64,000 bases of DNA from Azospirillum oryzae (GTDB lineage: Bacteria > Pseudomonadota > Alphaproteobacteria > Azospirillales > Azospirillaceae): NCBI RefSeq assembly GCF_900177515.1, contig NZ_FXAK01000005.1, positions 61,001 to 125,000 on the forward strand. The letters are read 5' to 3'. Shown here one piece after another: positions 33,893 through 42,638 of the stretch (position 1 is its first letter; every line of letters starts with the position of its first letter). Made by a program: the position numbers and the translations under genes. The notes under the pieces are model-generated. The model was not told the origin of the DNA, made no database searches, and saw only the letters and a list, made by a program, of their open reading frames with translations.

Positions 33893-36102
33893 CCGAGGCT
33901 GAGCCCGCCATCGTTGGCGGGCGCCAGCCGCGGCAGCAATGCCTCCACCCCGGCGACGCGGAAGCCGGCGACCAGTTCCTCCGCCAGCACCGCGTTCATC
34001 AGGCAGCCGCCGGACAGCACCACGCGGCCCAGGTCATGGGCACGCAACGCCGGCAACGTCCAGTCGACCAATGCCGCCGCCAGTGTGCCGTGGAACAGGT
34101 CCGCTCCCTCCGCCGCGTCCGCAACGGTCAGCAGGCGGTCCAGCAGCGGCGTCAGGTCCAGTTCGCCTCCCTCTATCCGCCAAGCGCCCTCGGCCACACG
34201 AGGCCGGCGCACAAGCGATTCCAGCGCCATCGGCGCCTCGCCCTCGAACCCCGCCACGGCGCGGACGCCCAGCAAGCCGCAGGCGGCGTCGAACCAGCGC
34301 CCGCAGGAACTGGTCGCCGGCGCGTTGATGCCGCGTTCGATCATCCGCCGCACGCCTTCGGCCGGGCCATGGTCGCCGAAACGGGAAACGATCTCGTCGG
34401 CGCGGCCCATGCGGACCAGAGCCGCGGCGGCCATCCGCCAGGGCTGGCGTGCGGCCACATCGCCGCCGGGCTGGGCGAGCGGAGCGAGGCTGCCGAGCCG
34501 CTCGGCCCGCAGCCCGTCGACCAGCAGCATCTCGCCCCCCCAGGACCCGCCGCCCTCTCCCAGCCCGAAACCGTCGAGCGCAAGGCCCAGCGCCGGCCCG
34601 TCGATGCGGTGTTCGACCATGACGGCGGCGACATGAGCATGGTGGTGCTGGACGGCGACGGCGGGCAGGCCGGTCGCCTCGGCGAAGCGGGTGGACTGGA
34701 AATCCGGGTGCTTGTCATGGGCGACCGCCACCGGCTCCACGCCCAGGATGTGCAGCAGATGGGCGACCGTCTCCTCCAGGAAGCCCAGCGTCGCGGCATT
34801 GTCGAGGTCGCCGATGTGCTGGGACAGGAAGGCCTCGTCGCCGCGGGTTACGCAGACCGTCGCCTTCAGATGACCACCGACCGCCAGGATCGGCGGCACG
34901 GGGCGGGCAAGCCGGATCGGCTCCGGTACATGGCCGCGGCCACGGCGCAGGAAGGCGGGCGCGCCGGCCAGCTTGCGCACCACACTGTCGTCGGCGCGGA
35001 TGACGATGTCGCGGTCATGATCGACGATCAGGTCGGCGATGCCGTCCAATCTCTGCCGCGCCTCCCCGTTGCCGATGGCCAGCGGTTCGCCGCCGGGATT
35101 GGCGGAGGTCATGACCAGCGTCAGATCCTGCGGCTCGCCCAGCCAGCCGGTGCCGTTCGGCCGCCCGGCCGCCTCGTGGAACAGCAGGTAATGCAGCGGC
35201 GTGTAGGGCAGCATCACGCCCAGCCATGCCAGGCCGGGGGCGATGTCGGGCGCCAGTTCCGGCGCGTCGTCCGGCCGCCGCAGCAGGACGATGGGGCGCG
35301 CCACCCCCTTCAGCACTGCGCGTTCGTCGGCATCCATGCGGACATGGCGGGCGGCGGACTCCGCATTGGCGACCATCAGGGCAAAGGGCTTGCCGTTGCG
35401 CTGCTTGACCCGGCGCAGCCGCTCCACCGCGTCAGCCCGCGTGGCGTCGCAGGCAAGATGGAAACCGCCCAGCCCCTTGATGGCAACGATCTTGCCATCC
35501 CGCAGGGCGGCGAGGATGTCCTCCGGCGGGTGCGACAGCCGGGGACCGCAGGTCGGGCACGCCGTCGGCTGGGCATGGAACCGGCGGTCGGCCGGATCCT
35601 GGTACTCCGCCAAGCAGTCCGGGCAGAGCGGGAAGCCGGCCATCGCGGTCTGCGGCCGGTCATAGGGGAGTTGCCGCGTAATGGTGTAGCGCGGGCCGCA
35701 ATGGGTGCAGTTCAGGAAGGCGTAGCGATAGCGGCGATCGCCCGGGTCGAACAACTCGGCGAGGCAGGCCGGGCAAACCGTGGCGTCCGGCCCGATGCCG
35801 GTTGCGACGGCGCCTGCGGACTCGCTGTGGTGGATGGTGAAGGAGCCCTCGCCGGGGACGCAGGCGACGGTCTCGCAATCCACGGTGTCGATGCGGGCCA
35901 GCGGCGGCGCCTCCGCCGTCAGGGCGGTGACGAGGTCGGCGGTGGCGGTGCCCTGCACTTCCAACAGCACACCCTGCGGGTCGTTCAGAACCCAACCGGT
36001 CAGGTCGAACCGCCGGGCAAGCGCATGCACATGCGGGCGGAATCCCACTCCCTGCACCCGTCCACGCACGCGGATGCGCAGCCGGCTCACGACACCAGTC
36101 AT
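33862..36102 (-). CDS. hypF: Carbamoyltransferase HypF for [NiFe]-hydrogenase maturation
   Basis: A 746-residue protein with the full HypF order: acylphosphatase domain (RVRGRVQGVGFRPHVHALARR shortened motif GRVQGVGFRPHV, residues 14-25), zinc-finger pairs (CPAC, CTHCGPRYT, CPDC, CPTCGP), YrdC-like carbamoyl-adenylate domain (KGLGGFHLACDA, LVMTSANPGGEPL) and the C-terminal Kae1-like domain (DKHPDFQSTRF, VQHHHAHVAAVM, LSGGCLMNAVL). It makes the thiocarbamate on HypE that becomes the cyanide ligand of the hydrogenase iron. ATG 36102 follows GGGAAAG. No other hyp or hydrogenase gene is visible in the window, so its partners are elsewhere. The 3' end overlaps the convergent small gene by 31 bp. 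Confidence 0.96.
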   Translation of the reverse strand: MTGVVSRLRIRVRGRVQGVGFRPHVHALARRFDLTGWVLNDPQGVLLEVQGTATADLVTALTAEAPPLARIDTVDCETVACVPGEGSFTIHHSESAGAVATGIGPDATVCPACLAELFDPGDRRYRYAFLNCTHCGPRYTITRQLPYDRPQTAMAGFPLCPDCLAEYQDPADRRFHAQPTACPTCGPRLSHPPEDILAALRDGKIVAIKGLGGFHLACDATRADAVERLRRVKQRNGKPFALMVANAESAARHVRMDADERAVLKGVARPIVLLRRPDDAPELAPDIAPGLAWLGVMLPYTPLHYLLFHEAAGRPNGTGWLGEPQDLTLVMTSANPGGEPLAIGNGEARQRLDGIADLIVDHDRDIVIRADDSVVRKLAGAPAFLRRGRGHVPEPIRLARPVPPILAVGGHLKATVCVTRGDEAFLSQHIGDLDNAATLGFLEETVAHLLHILGVEPVAVAHDKHPDFQSTRFAEATGLPAVAVQHHHAHVAAVMVEHRIDGPALGLALDGFGLGEGGGSWGGEMLLVDGLRAERLGSLAPLAQPGGDVAARQPWRMAAAALVRMGRADEIVSRFGDHGPAEGVRRMIERGINAPATSSCGRWFDAACGLLGVRAVAGFEGEAPMALESLVRRPRVAEGAWRIEGGELDLTPLLDRLLTVADAAEGADLFHGTLAAALVDWTLPALRAHDLGRVVLSGGCLMNAVLAEELVAGFRVAGVEALLPRLAPANDGGLSLGQAWTASFAL

Positions 36103-36149
36103 CGGCTTTCCCAATTGGCTTTCGGCTGCGCCGACCCCCCTCATCCTAA

Positions 36150-36224
36150 CCTTCTCCCCGCCTTTCGGCGAAGCTTGGTTTCGCCTGTCGGCGGCGCCAG
36201 CAAGCTGACGCCGGGGGGAGAAGG
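36150..36224. repeat. Palindromic intergenic repeat upstream of hypF
   Basis: CCTTCTCCCC (36150-36159) is inverted as GGGGAGAAGG (36215-36224), with GGCGAAGC- and CTGACGCC-type smaller inverted pieces between. The outer motif CCTAACCTTCTCCCC is like the CCTCACCC/CCCTCTCCCC pieces of the island at 29442-29616, so both may belong to one family of genome-wide palindromes. Confidence 0.6.
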
Positions 36225-36293
36225 GATTTCGCAACAATCAGTGGCCGTCCCGGTTAACAGGGGGACATGCGCAACCGGAACGGAGACGCCGTC

Positions 36294-36527
36294 ATGAGCG
36301 CAAGCAAGCACGACAAGACCGACAAGCCCACCGATGCCGACCTGAAGAACAACCCGCAGATCGGCGGGACCAAGGGCGCCCGCGCCGCCGGGATGTCGGC
36401 GGACGACATGGATCTGGCCCAGGGCGAAAGCACCTTCGAGGGCGACGTCGAAAACCAGACCAACAACAAGGGCGGGGTCGACAAGCCATTCCGCGACACC
36501 GCCCCGCTGAAGCCGCGTCAGGCTTAG
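36294..36527 (+). CDS. Small, very hydrophilic protein of unknown function
   Basis: A 77-residue polar protein with no hydrophobic segment, rich in Lys, Asp, Gly, Asn and Thr: begins MSASKHDKTDKPTDADLK, contains NNPQIGGTKGARAAGMSADD, ends TAPLKPRQA. It is probably disordered. ATG 36294 has GGAG 8 nt upstream; ATG 36267 would add nine residues and is less likely. A strong GC hairpin follows 25 nt after the stop, which supports an independent gene. In composition it is similar to the 67-residue protein at 19565-19768 but I see no clear sequence identity. Function unknown. Confidence 0.75.
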   Translation: MSASKHDKTDKPTDADLKNNPQIGGTKGARAAGMSADDMDLAQGESTFEGDVENQTNNKGGVDKPFRDTAPLKPRQA

Positions 36528-36552
36528 CGGAACGGTCTTTCGAAACCGGCAG

Positions 36553-36580
36553 GGGGCGGCGCTCGCAGGGGCGCCGCCCC
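36553..36580 (+). terminator. GC hairpin after the small polar-protein gene
   Basis: GGGGCGGCGC (36553-36562) pairs perfectly with GCGCCGCCCC (36571-36580) around an 8-nt loop, followed by TTCC. It is located 25 nt after the stop at 36527. The T-tract is poor but position and stem are good. The remaining gap to 36856 contains a further hairpin, TTGCCGC-GCCT-GCGGCAA (36624-36641), and no convincing gene. Confidence 0.65.
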
Positions 36581-36856
36581 TTCCGATTCCCGTCTCAATT
36601 ATGTCTAGCCAGGATCGGCAGGGTTGCCGCGCCTGCGGCAATCTGTTACGTCATGCACCATGCTGCACCGCGTCACGCCGCCTTGACGGCCTGCTCACCG
36701 CATTGACCTGAAGCCCGACGGCCCCTTTCCGGGCCGGCCGCCGCTTCGCAGCCGTTCCATTCTTCGAATTCCAATTCCCGCGATGCGACCCGCCACCCGG
36801 CCCAATGCCGGATCGCGGCGTCAGCCGTCATCGCGCGCCTCAAGCTTGCGAGACCC

Positions 36857-38344
36857 ATGACCATCGATCTGCAACGGCTCCGCCAGGAGTGGTTCGGCAA
36901 CACGCGCGGCGACCTGCTGTCCGGGCTTGTCGTCGCCCTTGCCCTGATTCCGGAGGCCATCGCCTTCTCCATCATCGCCGGCGTCGATCCGAAGATCGGG
37001 CTTTACGCCTCCTTCGCCATCGCCATGACCATCGCCATCGTCGGCGGCCGGCCGGGCATGATCTCCGCCGCCACGGCCGCCACCGCCGTGCTGATGGTCA
37101 CGCTGGTCAAGGACCATGGCCTGCAATATCTGCTGGCCGCCACCGTTCTGGCCGGCGTGCTGCAGATTGGCGCCGGGTTCCTGCGGCTCGGCGCGCTGAT
37201 GCGCTTCGTGTCGAAATCGGTGATGACCGGCTTTGTCAACGCGCTCGCCATCCTGATCTTTATGGCCCAGTTGCCGGAACTGGTGGGCGTGCCAAGCGTC
37301 ACCTATGCGCTGGTCGCGGCCGGGCTGGCGATCATCTACCTGCTGCCGCGCCTGACCAAGGTGGTGCCGTCCGCCCTGGTCAGCATCCTGGTGCTGACCG
37401 CGGTCACCATCGGCTTCGGCATCGATGTCCGCACCGTCGGCGATATGGGCGAGCTGCCAAGCACACTGCCCGTCTTCCTGCTGCCCGACATTCCGCTGAC
37501 GCTGGAGACGCTGCGCATCATCCTGCCCTATTCCGCCGGCATCGCCGTGGTCGGGCTGCTGGAATCGCTGATGACCGCGGCCATCGTCGACGACATGACC
37601 GACACCGGCAGCGACAAGAATCGCGAATGCGTCGGCCAGGGCGTCGCCAACATGGTTTCCGGCTTCATTGGCGGCATGGCCGGCTGCGCGATGATCGGCC
37701 AGTCGGTCATCAACGTGAAGTCGGGCGGCCGGGGGCGGCTGTCGACCTTCTGCGCCGGGCTGTTCCTGCTGTTCCTGATCGTCGTGCTCGGCGACTGGGT
37801 GAAGCGCATCCCGATGGCCGCCCTGGTGGCGGTGATGATCATGGTGTCGGTCGGCACCTTCAACTGGCGGTCTCTGCAGACGCTGGTCACCCACCCACGC
37901 AGTTCCAGCGCGGTCATGCTGGCGACGGTGGCCGGCGTGGTCTTCACCCACAATCTTGCGGTCGGCGTGCTGATCGGCGTTCTGCTGTCCGGCATCTTCT
38001 TCGCCGGCAAGGTCGCCCGGCTGTTCCGCGTCACCTCCACCCTGTCAGAGGACGGACGCACCCGAACCTATCTGGTGGAAGGGCAGCTGTTCTTCGCCTC
38101 GGCCGACGATTTCTCCGCCGCCTTCGATGTGCGGGAAAAGCTGGACGCCGTCGTCATCGACGTGTCCCGCGCCCATATCTGGGACATCTCCAGCGTCGCG
38201 GCGCTCGACAATGTCGTGCTGAAGTTCCGCCGAGCCGGGGCGGAGGTGCGGCTGGTCGGACTGAACGCCGCCAGCGAAACCATCGTCGACCGGCTGGCGG
38301 TCCACGACAAGCCGGGGGCGGAAGAACGGGCGCTGGCCCACTGA
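36857..38344 (+). CDS. SulP-family anion transporter with STAS domain
   Basis: A 495-residue membrane protein. About 10-12 hydrophobic segments span residues 15-390, including the family blocks [18 protein letters not shown] and [20 protein letters not shown]; residues 420-485 form a STAS domain ([20 protein letters not shown]). SulP carriers move sulfate, bicarbonate or dicarboxylates; the exact anion is not predictable, and sequence around the middle ([21 protein letters not shown]) is typical of bacterial SulP proteins labelled sulfate permease. It stands alone on the plus strand, ATG 36857, followed by a hairpin. Confidence 0.93.
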   Translation: MTIDLQRLRQEWFGNTRGDLLSGLVVALALIPEAIAFSIIAGVDPKIGLYASFAIAMTIAIVGGRPGMISAATAATAVLMVTLVKDHGLQYLLAATVLAGVLQIGAGFLRLGALMRFVSKSVMTGFVNALAILIFMAQLPELVGVPSVTYALVAAGLAIIYLLPRLTKVVPSALVSILVLTAVTIGFGIDVRTVGDMGELPSTLPVFLLPDIPLTLETLRIILPYSAGIAVVGLLESLMTAAIVDDMTDTGSDKNRECVGQGVANMVSGFIGGMAGCAMIGQSVINVKSGGRGRLSTFCAGLFLLFLIVVLGDWVKRIPMAALVAVMIMVSVGTFNWRSLQTLVTHPRSSSAVMLATVAGVVFTHNLAVGVLIGVLLSGIFFAGKVARLFRVTSTLSEDGRTRTYLVEGQLFFASADDFSAAFDVREKLDAVVIDVSRAHIWDISSVAALDNVVLKFRRAGAEVRLVGLNAASETIVDRLAVHDKPGAEERALAH

Positions 38345-38392
38345 TCGGAACGCCATTGGTTGCCGTTCCCACTTTGCTGTTCTCGCACAGGT

Positions 38393-38438
38393 GCGCCCGC
38401 GCTTCCGAAAGGCGATAGCCTTTTGAGGATGCGGGCGC
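38393..38438 (+). terminator. Nested hairpin after the SulP gene
   Basis: GCGCCCGC (38393-38400) pairs with GCGGGCGC (38431-38438), enclosing a second hairpin AAAGGC-GATA-GCCTTT (38408-38423). It lies 49 nt after the SulP stop. There is no T-tract after the outer stem, but a TTTT follows the inner one. Confidence 0.55.
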
Positions 38439-38520
38439 CCGCGCAATGTCGACGCCTTCCTGGTGTTGTTGGAAGGGATGGCAATACCGTCCCACCCGAC
38501 GGCAGCATGCAGGAGGCAGG

Positions 38521-39579
38521 ATGTCACCCGATCCGCGGCTGTTGTCGATCGCAACGGCGCTACCGCCCCACCGGTTCGAACAGGCGGAGACTCTGACGGT
38601 CGCACGATCGGTGTTCGCCCATCGCCTGCGCGATTTCGACCGGTTGGCTCCCGTCTTCGCCAACACCGGCATCCGCACCCGCCACGCCGCCTGCCCGCTC
38701 GACTGGTATCTGGAGCCGCATGGCTGGGCCGAGCGCGCCGCCGTGTTCGAACGGGTGGCGCTGGACCTGTTGGAAGCGGCGGCGGCCCGGGCGCTGTCCG
38801 CCGCCGGCCTGCGTCCTGCCGATGTCGACGCCATCGTTTGCGCCACCACCACCGGCATCGCCACCCCCAGCCTGGAGGCGCTGCTGCTCGATCGCATGGG
38901 CTTTCGGCCCGACACGGTGCGGCTTCCGGTCTTCGGCTTGGGCTGCGCCGGCGGTGCGCTGGGGCTGGCGCGGGCCGGCATGATGGCGCGTGCCATGCCC
39001 GGCCGAACCGTGCTGTTCCTGGTGGTGGAACTTTGCACCCTATCGCACCGGCCGGAAGAGGCCACCCCCACCAATGTCGTGGCCAGCGCCTTGTTCGCCG
39101 ACGGTGCCGCCGCCGCACTCCTGCGGACCTCGGTGGCCGGTGGCGACGCCCCCGGACCACGCTTCATCGACAGCGCCGAGCACACTTGGCCCGGTACGCG
39201 GCGGATCATGGGCTGGCGCATCGAGGACGAGGGCTTCGGCGTTGTCTTCAGCCAGGACATCCCCCGCCTGATCCGTGAAAGGCTCCCCGCGGTGATCGAC
39301 GGCTTCCTGACCGGCCGCGGCATGGCGCGCGCCGATCTGGCCGGGGTGATCTGCCACACCGGCGGCGCCAAGGTCCTGCAGGCGCTGACGGAGGTGCTGG
39401 ATCCCGCCATCGCCGGCATGGAGGAGTCCTGGGCGGTGCTGGGCGACTGCGGCAACATGTCGGCCGCCAGCGTGATGTTCGTTCTGGACCGGCGGATGCG
39501 CAGCGGGGCGACCGGGCCGCATCTGATGCTGGCGCTCGGCCCCGGCTTCACCGCCGGCCTCACCCTGCTGGATCTGTGA
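38521..39579 (+). CDS. Type III polyketide synthase (chalcone synthase-like)
   Basis: A 352-residue thiolase-fold enzyme with the complete catalytic triad: Cys142 in VFGLGCAGGALGLARAG, His279 in GVICHTGGAKVLQ and Asn312 in GDCGNMSAASVMF. These enzymes extend an acyl-CoA starter with malonyl-CoA and cyclise it, in bacteria often giving alkylresorcinols, alkylpyrones or similar phenolic lipids. ATG 38521 has AGGAGG 4 nt upstream. An isoprenylcysteine-type methyltransferase starts 2 nt after the stop, the same pairing as srsA-srsB of Streptomyces, which makes methylated phenolic lipids. The starter length is unknown. Confidence 0.94.
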   Translation: MSPDPRLLSIATALPPHRFEQAETLTVARSVFAHRLRDFDRLAPVFANTGIRTRHAACPLDWYLEPHGWAERAAVFERVALDLLEAAAARALSAAGLRPADVDAIVCATTTGIATPSLEALLLDRMGFRPDTVRLPVFGLGCAGGALGLARAGMMARAMPGRTVLFLVVELCTLSHRPEEATPTNVVASALFADGAAAALLRTSVAGGDAPGPRFIDSAEHTWPGTRRIMGWRIEDEGFGVVFSQDIPRLIRERLPAVIDGFLTGRGMARADLAGVICHTGGAKVLQALTEVLDPAIAGMEESWAVLGDCGNMSAASVMFVLDRRMRSGATGPHLMLALGPGFTAGLTLLDL

Positions 39580-39581
39580 CC

Positions 39582-40163
39582 ATGGACGCACTCGGCTGGC
39601 CGCAGATCATCCTGCTGGCGGTGGCGGCGCAACGGCTGCTGGAACTGGTGATCGCCCGCCGCAACACCGCCCGCCTGCTGGCCGACGGCGCGCGGGAGGT
39701 CGGGGCGGCGCATTACCCGCTGTTCGTCGCGCTCCATGCCGGTTGGCTGCTCGCGCTGTTCCTGATGGTGCCGGCCGACACGCCGGTGAATGGCTGGCTA
39801 CTGGCGCTGTTCCTGCTGCTCCAGGCCGGGCGGGTCTGGGTTATCGCGACGCTCGGCCGTTTCTGGACGACGCGGATCATCACGCTGGACGGCGCGCCGC
39901 TGGTCCGCCGCGGCCCCTTCCGCTGGGTCCGCCACCCCAATTACCTCGTGGTGGCGGGGGAACTTGCCGTGCTGCCGCTGGTGTTCGGCGAGGTCTGGAT
40001 CGCGCTCGCCGCCACGCTGCTGAACATTCCGCTGACCCTGCACCGCATCCGGGTGGAAGAAGGGGCACTGAGGGGGCGTGACGGAACCGGGACCGGTGCC
40101 GCGAGTTGGACAGGATGGAGCGGCAGACGTCCAACCCCCCGGCCAACCCCCGACCGCTTCTGA
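39582..40163 (+). CDS. Isoprenylcysteine carboxyl methyltransferase-family enzyme
   Basis: A 193-residue integral-membrane methyltransferase with four to five hydrophobic segments and the ICMT-family SAM-binding motif RWVRHPNYLVVAGE near residue 115. It begins 2 nt after the type III polyketide synthase stop (ATG 39582), so it surely is translated with it. In SrsB-like pairings such enzymes O-methylate the phenolic head of the polyketide. The C-terminal 25 residues (after ALRGRDGTG) are Pro/Arg-rich and look unlike the rest, and the stop lies 26 nt before the following dehydrogenase gene. Confidence 0.88.
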   Translation: MDALGWPQIILLAVAAQRLLELVIARRNTARLLADGAREVGAAHYPLFVALHAGWLLALFLMVPADTPVNGWLLALFLLLQAGRVWVIATLGRFWTTRIITLDGAPLVRRGPFRWVRHPNYLVVAGELAVLPLVFGEVWIALAATLLNIPLTLHRIRVEEGALRGRDGTGTGAASWTGWSGRRPTPRPTPDRF

Positions 40164-40189
40164 GGCGCAATAAGAACAGGACCCTCACC

Positions 40190-41215
40190 ATGCACCCGAG
40201 CAACGGCCTCCCCAAATCCCCTGTCGTCTGCATCACCGGCGCATCCGCCGGTGTCGGCCGCGCCACCGCGCTGGCCTTCGCCGCATACCGCCACGCCTCC
40301 ATCGGCCTGATCGCCCGCTCGTCCGACGCGCTGCAGGAGGTGAAGGCGGAGGTCGAACGGCTGGGCGGACGGGCGCTGGTCCTGCCGCTGGACGTCGCCG
40401 ATCCGGATGCGCTGGATGCCGCCGCCGACCGGGTGGAGGAGGCTTTCGGCCCCATCGACGTCTGGGTCAACGTGGCGATGGTGACCGTCTTCGGCCCGGT
40501 CCATGCCGTGACGCCGAAGGAATTGAAGCGGGTGACCGAGGTGACCTATCTCGGTTCGGCTTTCGGCATCCAGACGGCCTTGCGCCGGATGCGGCCACGC
40601 AATGCCGGAACGATCCTGCAAGTTGGCTCGGCGCTGGCCTACCGGTCGATTCCGCTGCAGTCGGCCTATTGTGCGGCCAAGCATGCGATCACCGGCTTCA
40701 TCGACAGCCTGCATTCCGAACTGATCCACGAGGACAGTGGCGTCAGGCTGACCACCGTGCATCTGCCGGCGGTCAACACGCCCCAGTTCGATTGGGCACG
40801 CAGCCACATGCCCCGACGCGCGCGGCCGATGGGCACCATCTTCCAGCCGGAGGACATCGCCCGCGCCATCCTGCACGCCGCCGAAAATCCCCGCCGCGAA
40901 TATTGGCTGGGCTGGTCGGCGATGCAGGCGATCCTGGGCAACTTCCTGGCACCGGCCTTCGCCGACCGCTACCTCGCCAACAACGCGGTGGACGGCCAGA
41001 TGACGGAGGAGCACGAGACGCCCGGTCGGCCAGACAACCTGTTCCATCCCGTCGACGGGATGCACCGCACCCGCGGGCGCTTCGGGCTGCCGCACAACAC
41101 ATTGCGGCTGAAGGCACCCAGCGCCGCCGCCCGCGGCGTCGCGGTGGCCGCCGGCTTCCTGCTGGCGGGCGGGCTGGGATTCGCCATGAGCCGGATGACC
41201 CCGCGCCTGCGCTAG
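40190..41215 (+). CDS. Short-chain dehydrogenase with C-terminal membrane anchor
   Basis: A 341-residue SDR. Cofactor loop TGASAGVGR (residues 16-24) and catalytic Ser147, Tyr160, Lys164 (GSALAYRS, SAYCAAKHA) are present; the usual NNAG is changed to NVAM (residues 94-97). After the SDR domain comes DNLFHPVDG and a hydrophobic C-terminal segment (AVAAGFLLAGGLGFAMS), suggesting membrane attachment. It follows the type III polyketide synthase and methyltransferase genes on the same strand and may alter their product. A paralogue of the same layout is encoded at 48229-49221. ATG 40190 is preceded by AGGA. Confidence 0.9.
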   Translation: MHPSNGLPKSPVVCITGASAGVGRATALAFAAYRHASIGLIARSSDALQEVKAEVERLGGRALVLPLDVADPDALDAAADRVEEAFGPIDVWVNVAMVTVFGPVHAVTPKELKRVTEVTYLGSAFGIQTALRRMRPRNAGTILQVGSALAYRSIPLQSAYCAAKHAITGFIDSLHSELIHEDSGVRLTTVHLPAVNTPQFDWARSHMPRRARPMGTIFQPEDIARAILHAAENPRREYWLGWSAMQAILGNFLAPAFADRYLANNAVDGQMTEEHETPGRPDNLFHPVDGMHRTRGRFGLPHNTLRLKAPSAAARGVAVAAGFLLAGGLGFAMSRMTPRLR

Positions 41216-41239
41216 GCGGCGGTGCAGCGATGCGGCGAA

Positions 41240-41272
41240 GGCCGGCCGTAGCGATCCGTGGGCCGGCCATTT
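41240..41272 (+). terminator. Hairpin terminator after the dehydrogenase gene
   Basis: GGCCGGCC (41240-41247) pairs with GGCCGGCC (41261-41268) across a 13-nt loop, followed by ATTTTC, 25 nt after the stop. It separates the polyketide genes from the TRAP transporter. The remainder of the gap to 41519 shows no gene. Confidence 0.65.
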
Positions 41273-41519
41273 TCATGAAGAAACAGTCCGTCGGCGACAT
41301 TGGTGGAATACGAACAGTCCGCCCGAAACGCTATTGCCAACCGGCACCATGCATACTACCATACCAGTGACTGAACAAGCTGGTCATCGGCCATCCCCGC
41401 CCCTGCTGGACCGCCCCTTGACCCGGGGCGTTCGCCGGTGTCCCGGCGGCGGGCCGAACATGCACCAGTCGAATGCCGGCCGTAGGTCGCCGGCGGTCCA
41501 TATTGCTGGGAGGAAAAGC

Positions 41520-42503
41520 ATGTCTGTCATGGCGAACGCCGTGCGTACGGCGCTGTTCGGCGCGGTGGTGTCCCTGGTCTCGTTCGGCGCCTCGGCGGCC
41601 GACTACACGCTCAGCGTCAACACGGCCCTGTCGCAGCAGGACCCGCTCTACAAGGGCCTGGAAGAGTTCAAGGCCAATGTGGAGAAGCGGTCGGCCGGCA
41701 AGATGGCCGTCCGCCTGTTCCCCGCCTCGCAGCTGGGCAAGGACGAGGATCTGCTGGAACAGGCCCGCGCCGGCGCCCCCGTCGCGGTGGTGGTGGACGG
41801 CGGCCGGCTCGCCGTGTTCGTCAAGGAGTTCGGCGTGCTGGGCGCGCCCTACATCGCCCAGGGCTATGGCGGGATCCGCAAGGTCGTGACATCGCCGATG
41901 TTCGAGGAGTGGGTGCAGAAGCTGCGCAAGGCGTCCGGCCATCAGGTGCTGTCCTTCAACTGGTGGCAGGGCGAGCGCCACATGCTGACCAACAAGCCGG
42001 TGAAGGTTCCGGCCGACCTGAACGGCGTCCGCGTCCGCACGCCGGGCGCGCCGGTGTGGATGGAGACCATCCGCGCCATGGGCGCCACCCCGACGCCGCT
42101 GCCCTGGTCGGAGGTCTACACCGCCATGCAGCAGCAGGTGATCGACGGCGCCGAGGCGCAGGACCCCGCCATCTACGGCTCGCGTCTGTACGAGGTCGCC
42201 AAGTATCTGACCAAGACCGGCCACATCAACCTGATCACCGGCATCGTCACCAGCGCCGCCTGGTTCGACAGCCTGCCCAAGGACATGCAGACCATCCTGC
42301 GCGAGGAGTCGCTGAAGGCCGGCGACGATGCGTCCAAGGCGACCGAGGCGTCGCTCGCGGACTTCGAAAAGCAGATGACCGAGAAGGGCATGCAGGTCGT
42401 CGACGTCGACGTCGCACCCTTCCGCGAGGCCACCGCGCCCGTCTATGACAAGCTCGGCTATGGCGAACTGCACAAGCAGGTCGACGCGCTGCTGAAGCAG
42501 TGA
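41520..42503 (+). CDS. dctP: TRAP transporter substrate-binding protein (DctP family)
   Basis: A 327-residue periplasmic binding protein. A signal peptide (about 1-26, SLVSFGASAA) leads into a DctP-type domain with the characteristic LNGVRVRTPGAPVWMETIRAMGA segment cut here as GVRVRTPGAPVW, in which Arg binds the substrate carboxylate, and LPWSEVYTAMQQQVIDGAE. It captures an organic acid for the DctQ-DctM carrier encoded downstream. ATG 41520 follows GGGAGGAAAAGC, a strong ribosome-binding site. The substrate (C4-dicarboxylate, keto acid or sugar acid) cannot be told. Confidence 0.93.
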   Translation: MSVMANAVRTALFGAVVSLVSFGASAADYTLSVNTALSQQDPLYKGLEEFKANVEKRSAGKMAVRLFPASQLGKDEDLLEQARAGAPVAVVVDGGRLAVFVKEFGVLGAPYIAQGYGGIRKVVTSPMFEEWVQKLRKASGHQVLSFNWWQGERHMLTNKPVKVPADLNGVRVRTPGAPVWMETIRAMGATPTPLPWSEVYTAMQQQVIDGAEAQDPAIYGSRLYEVAKYLTKTGHINLITGIVTSAAWFDSLPKDMQTILREESLKAGDDASKATEASLADFEKQMTEKGMQVVDVDVAPFREATAPVYDKLGYGELHKQVDALLKQ

Positions 42504-42638
42504 CCGGCCGGCCTTTCCCGTCGTGACCGGGGCGGGGCCGCCTTGCCGGGCCGCCCCGCTCCCCTCCCGCAACCGACGCCCGCAGCCATCTGCCCCACCG
42601 GCGCACCGACGCGGGCCGGACCGGAGCACCCCCTTGCG

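Noticed and set aside
41330..41380. GntR-type operator in the TRAP transporter promoter region (CATACTACCATACC)
   Set aside because: The sequence does not fit the usual GntR palindrome and no GntR gene is nearby.
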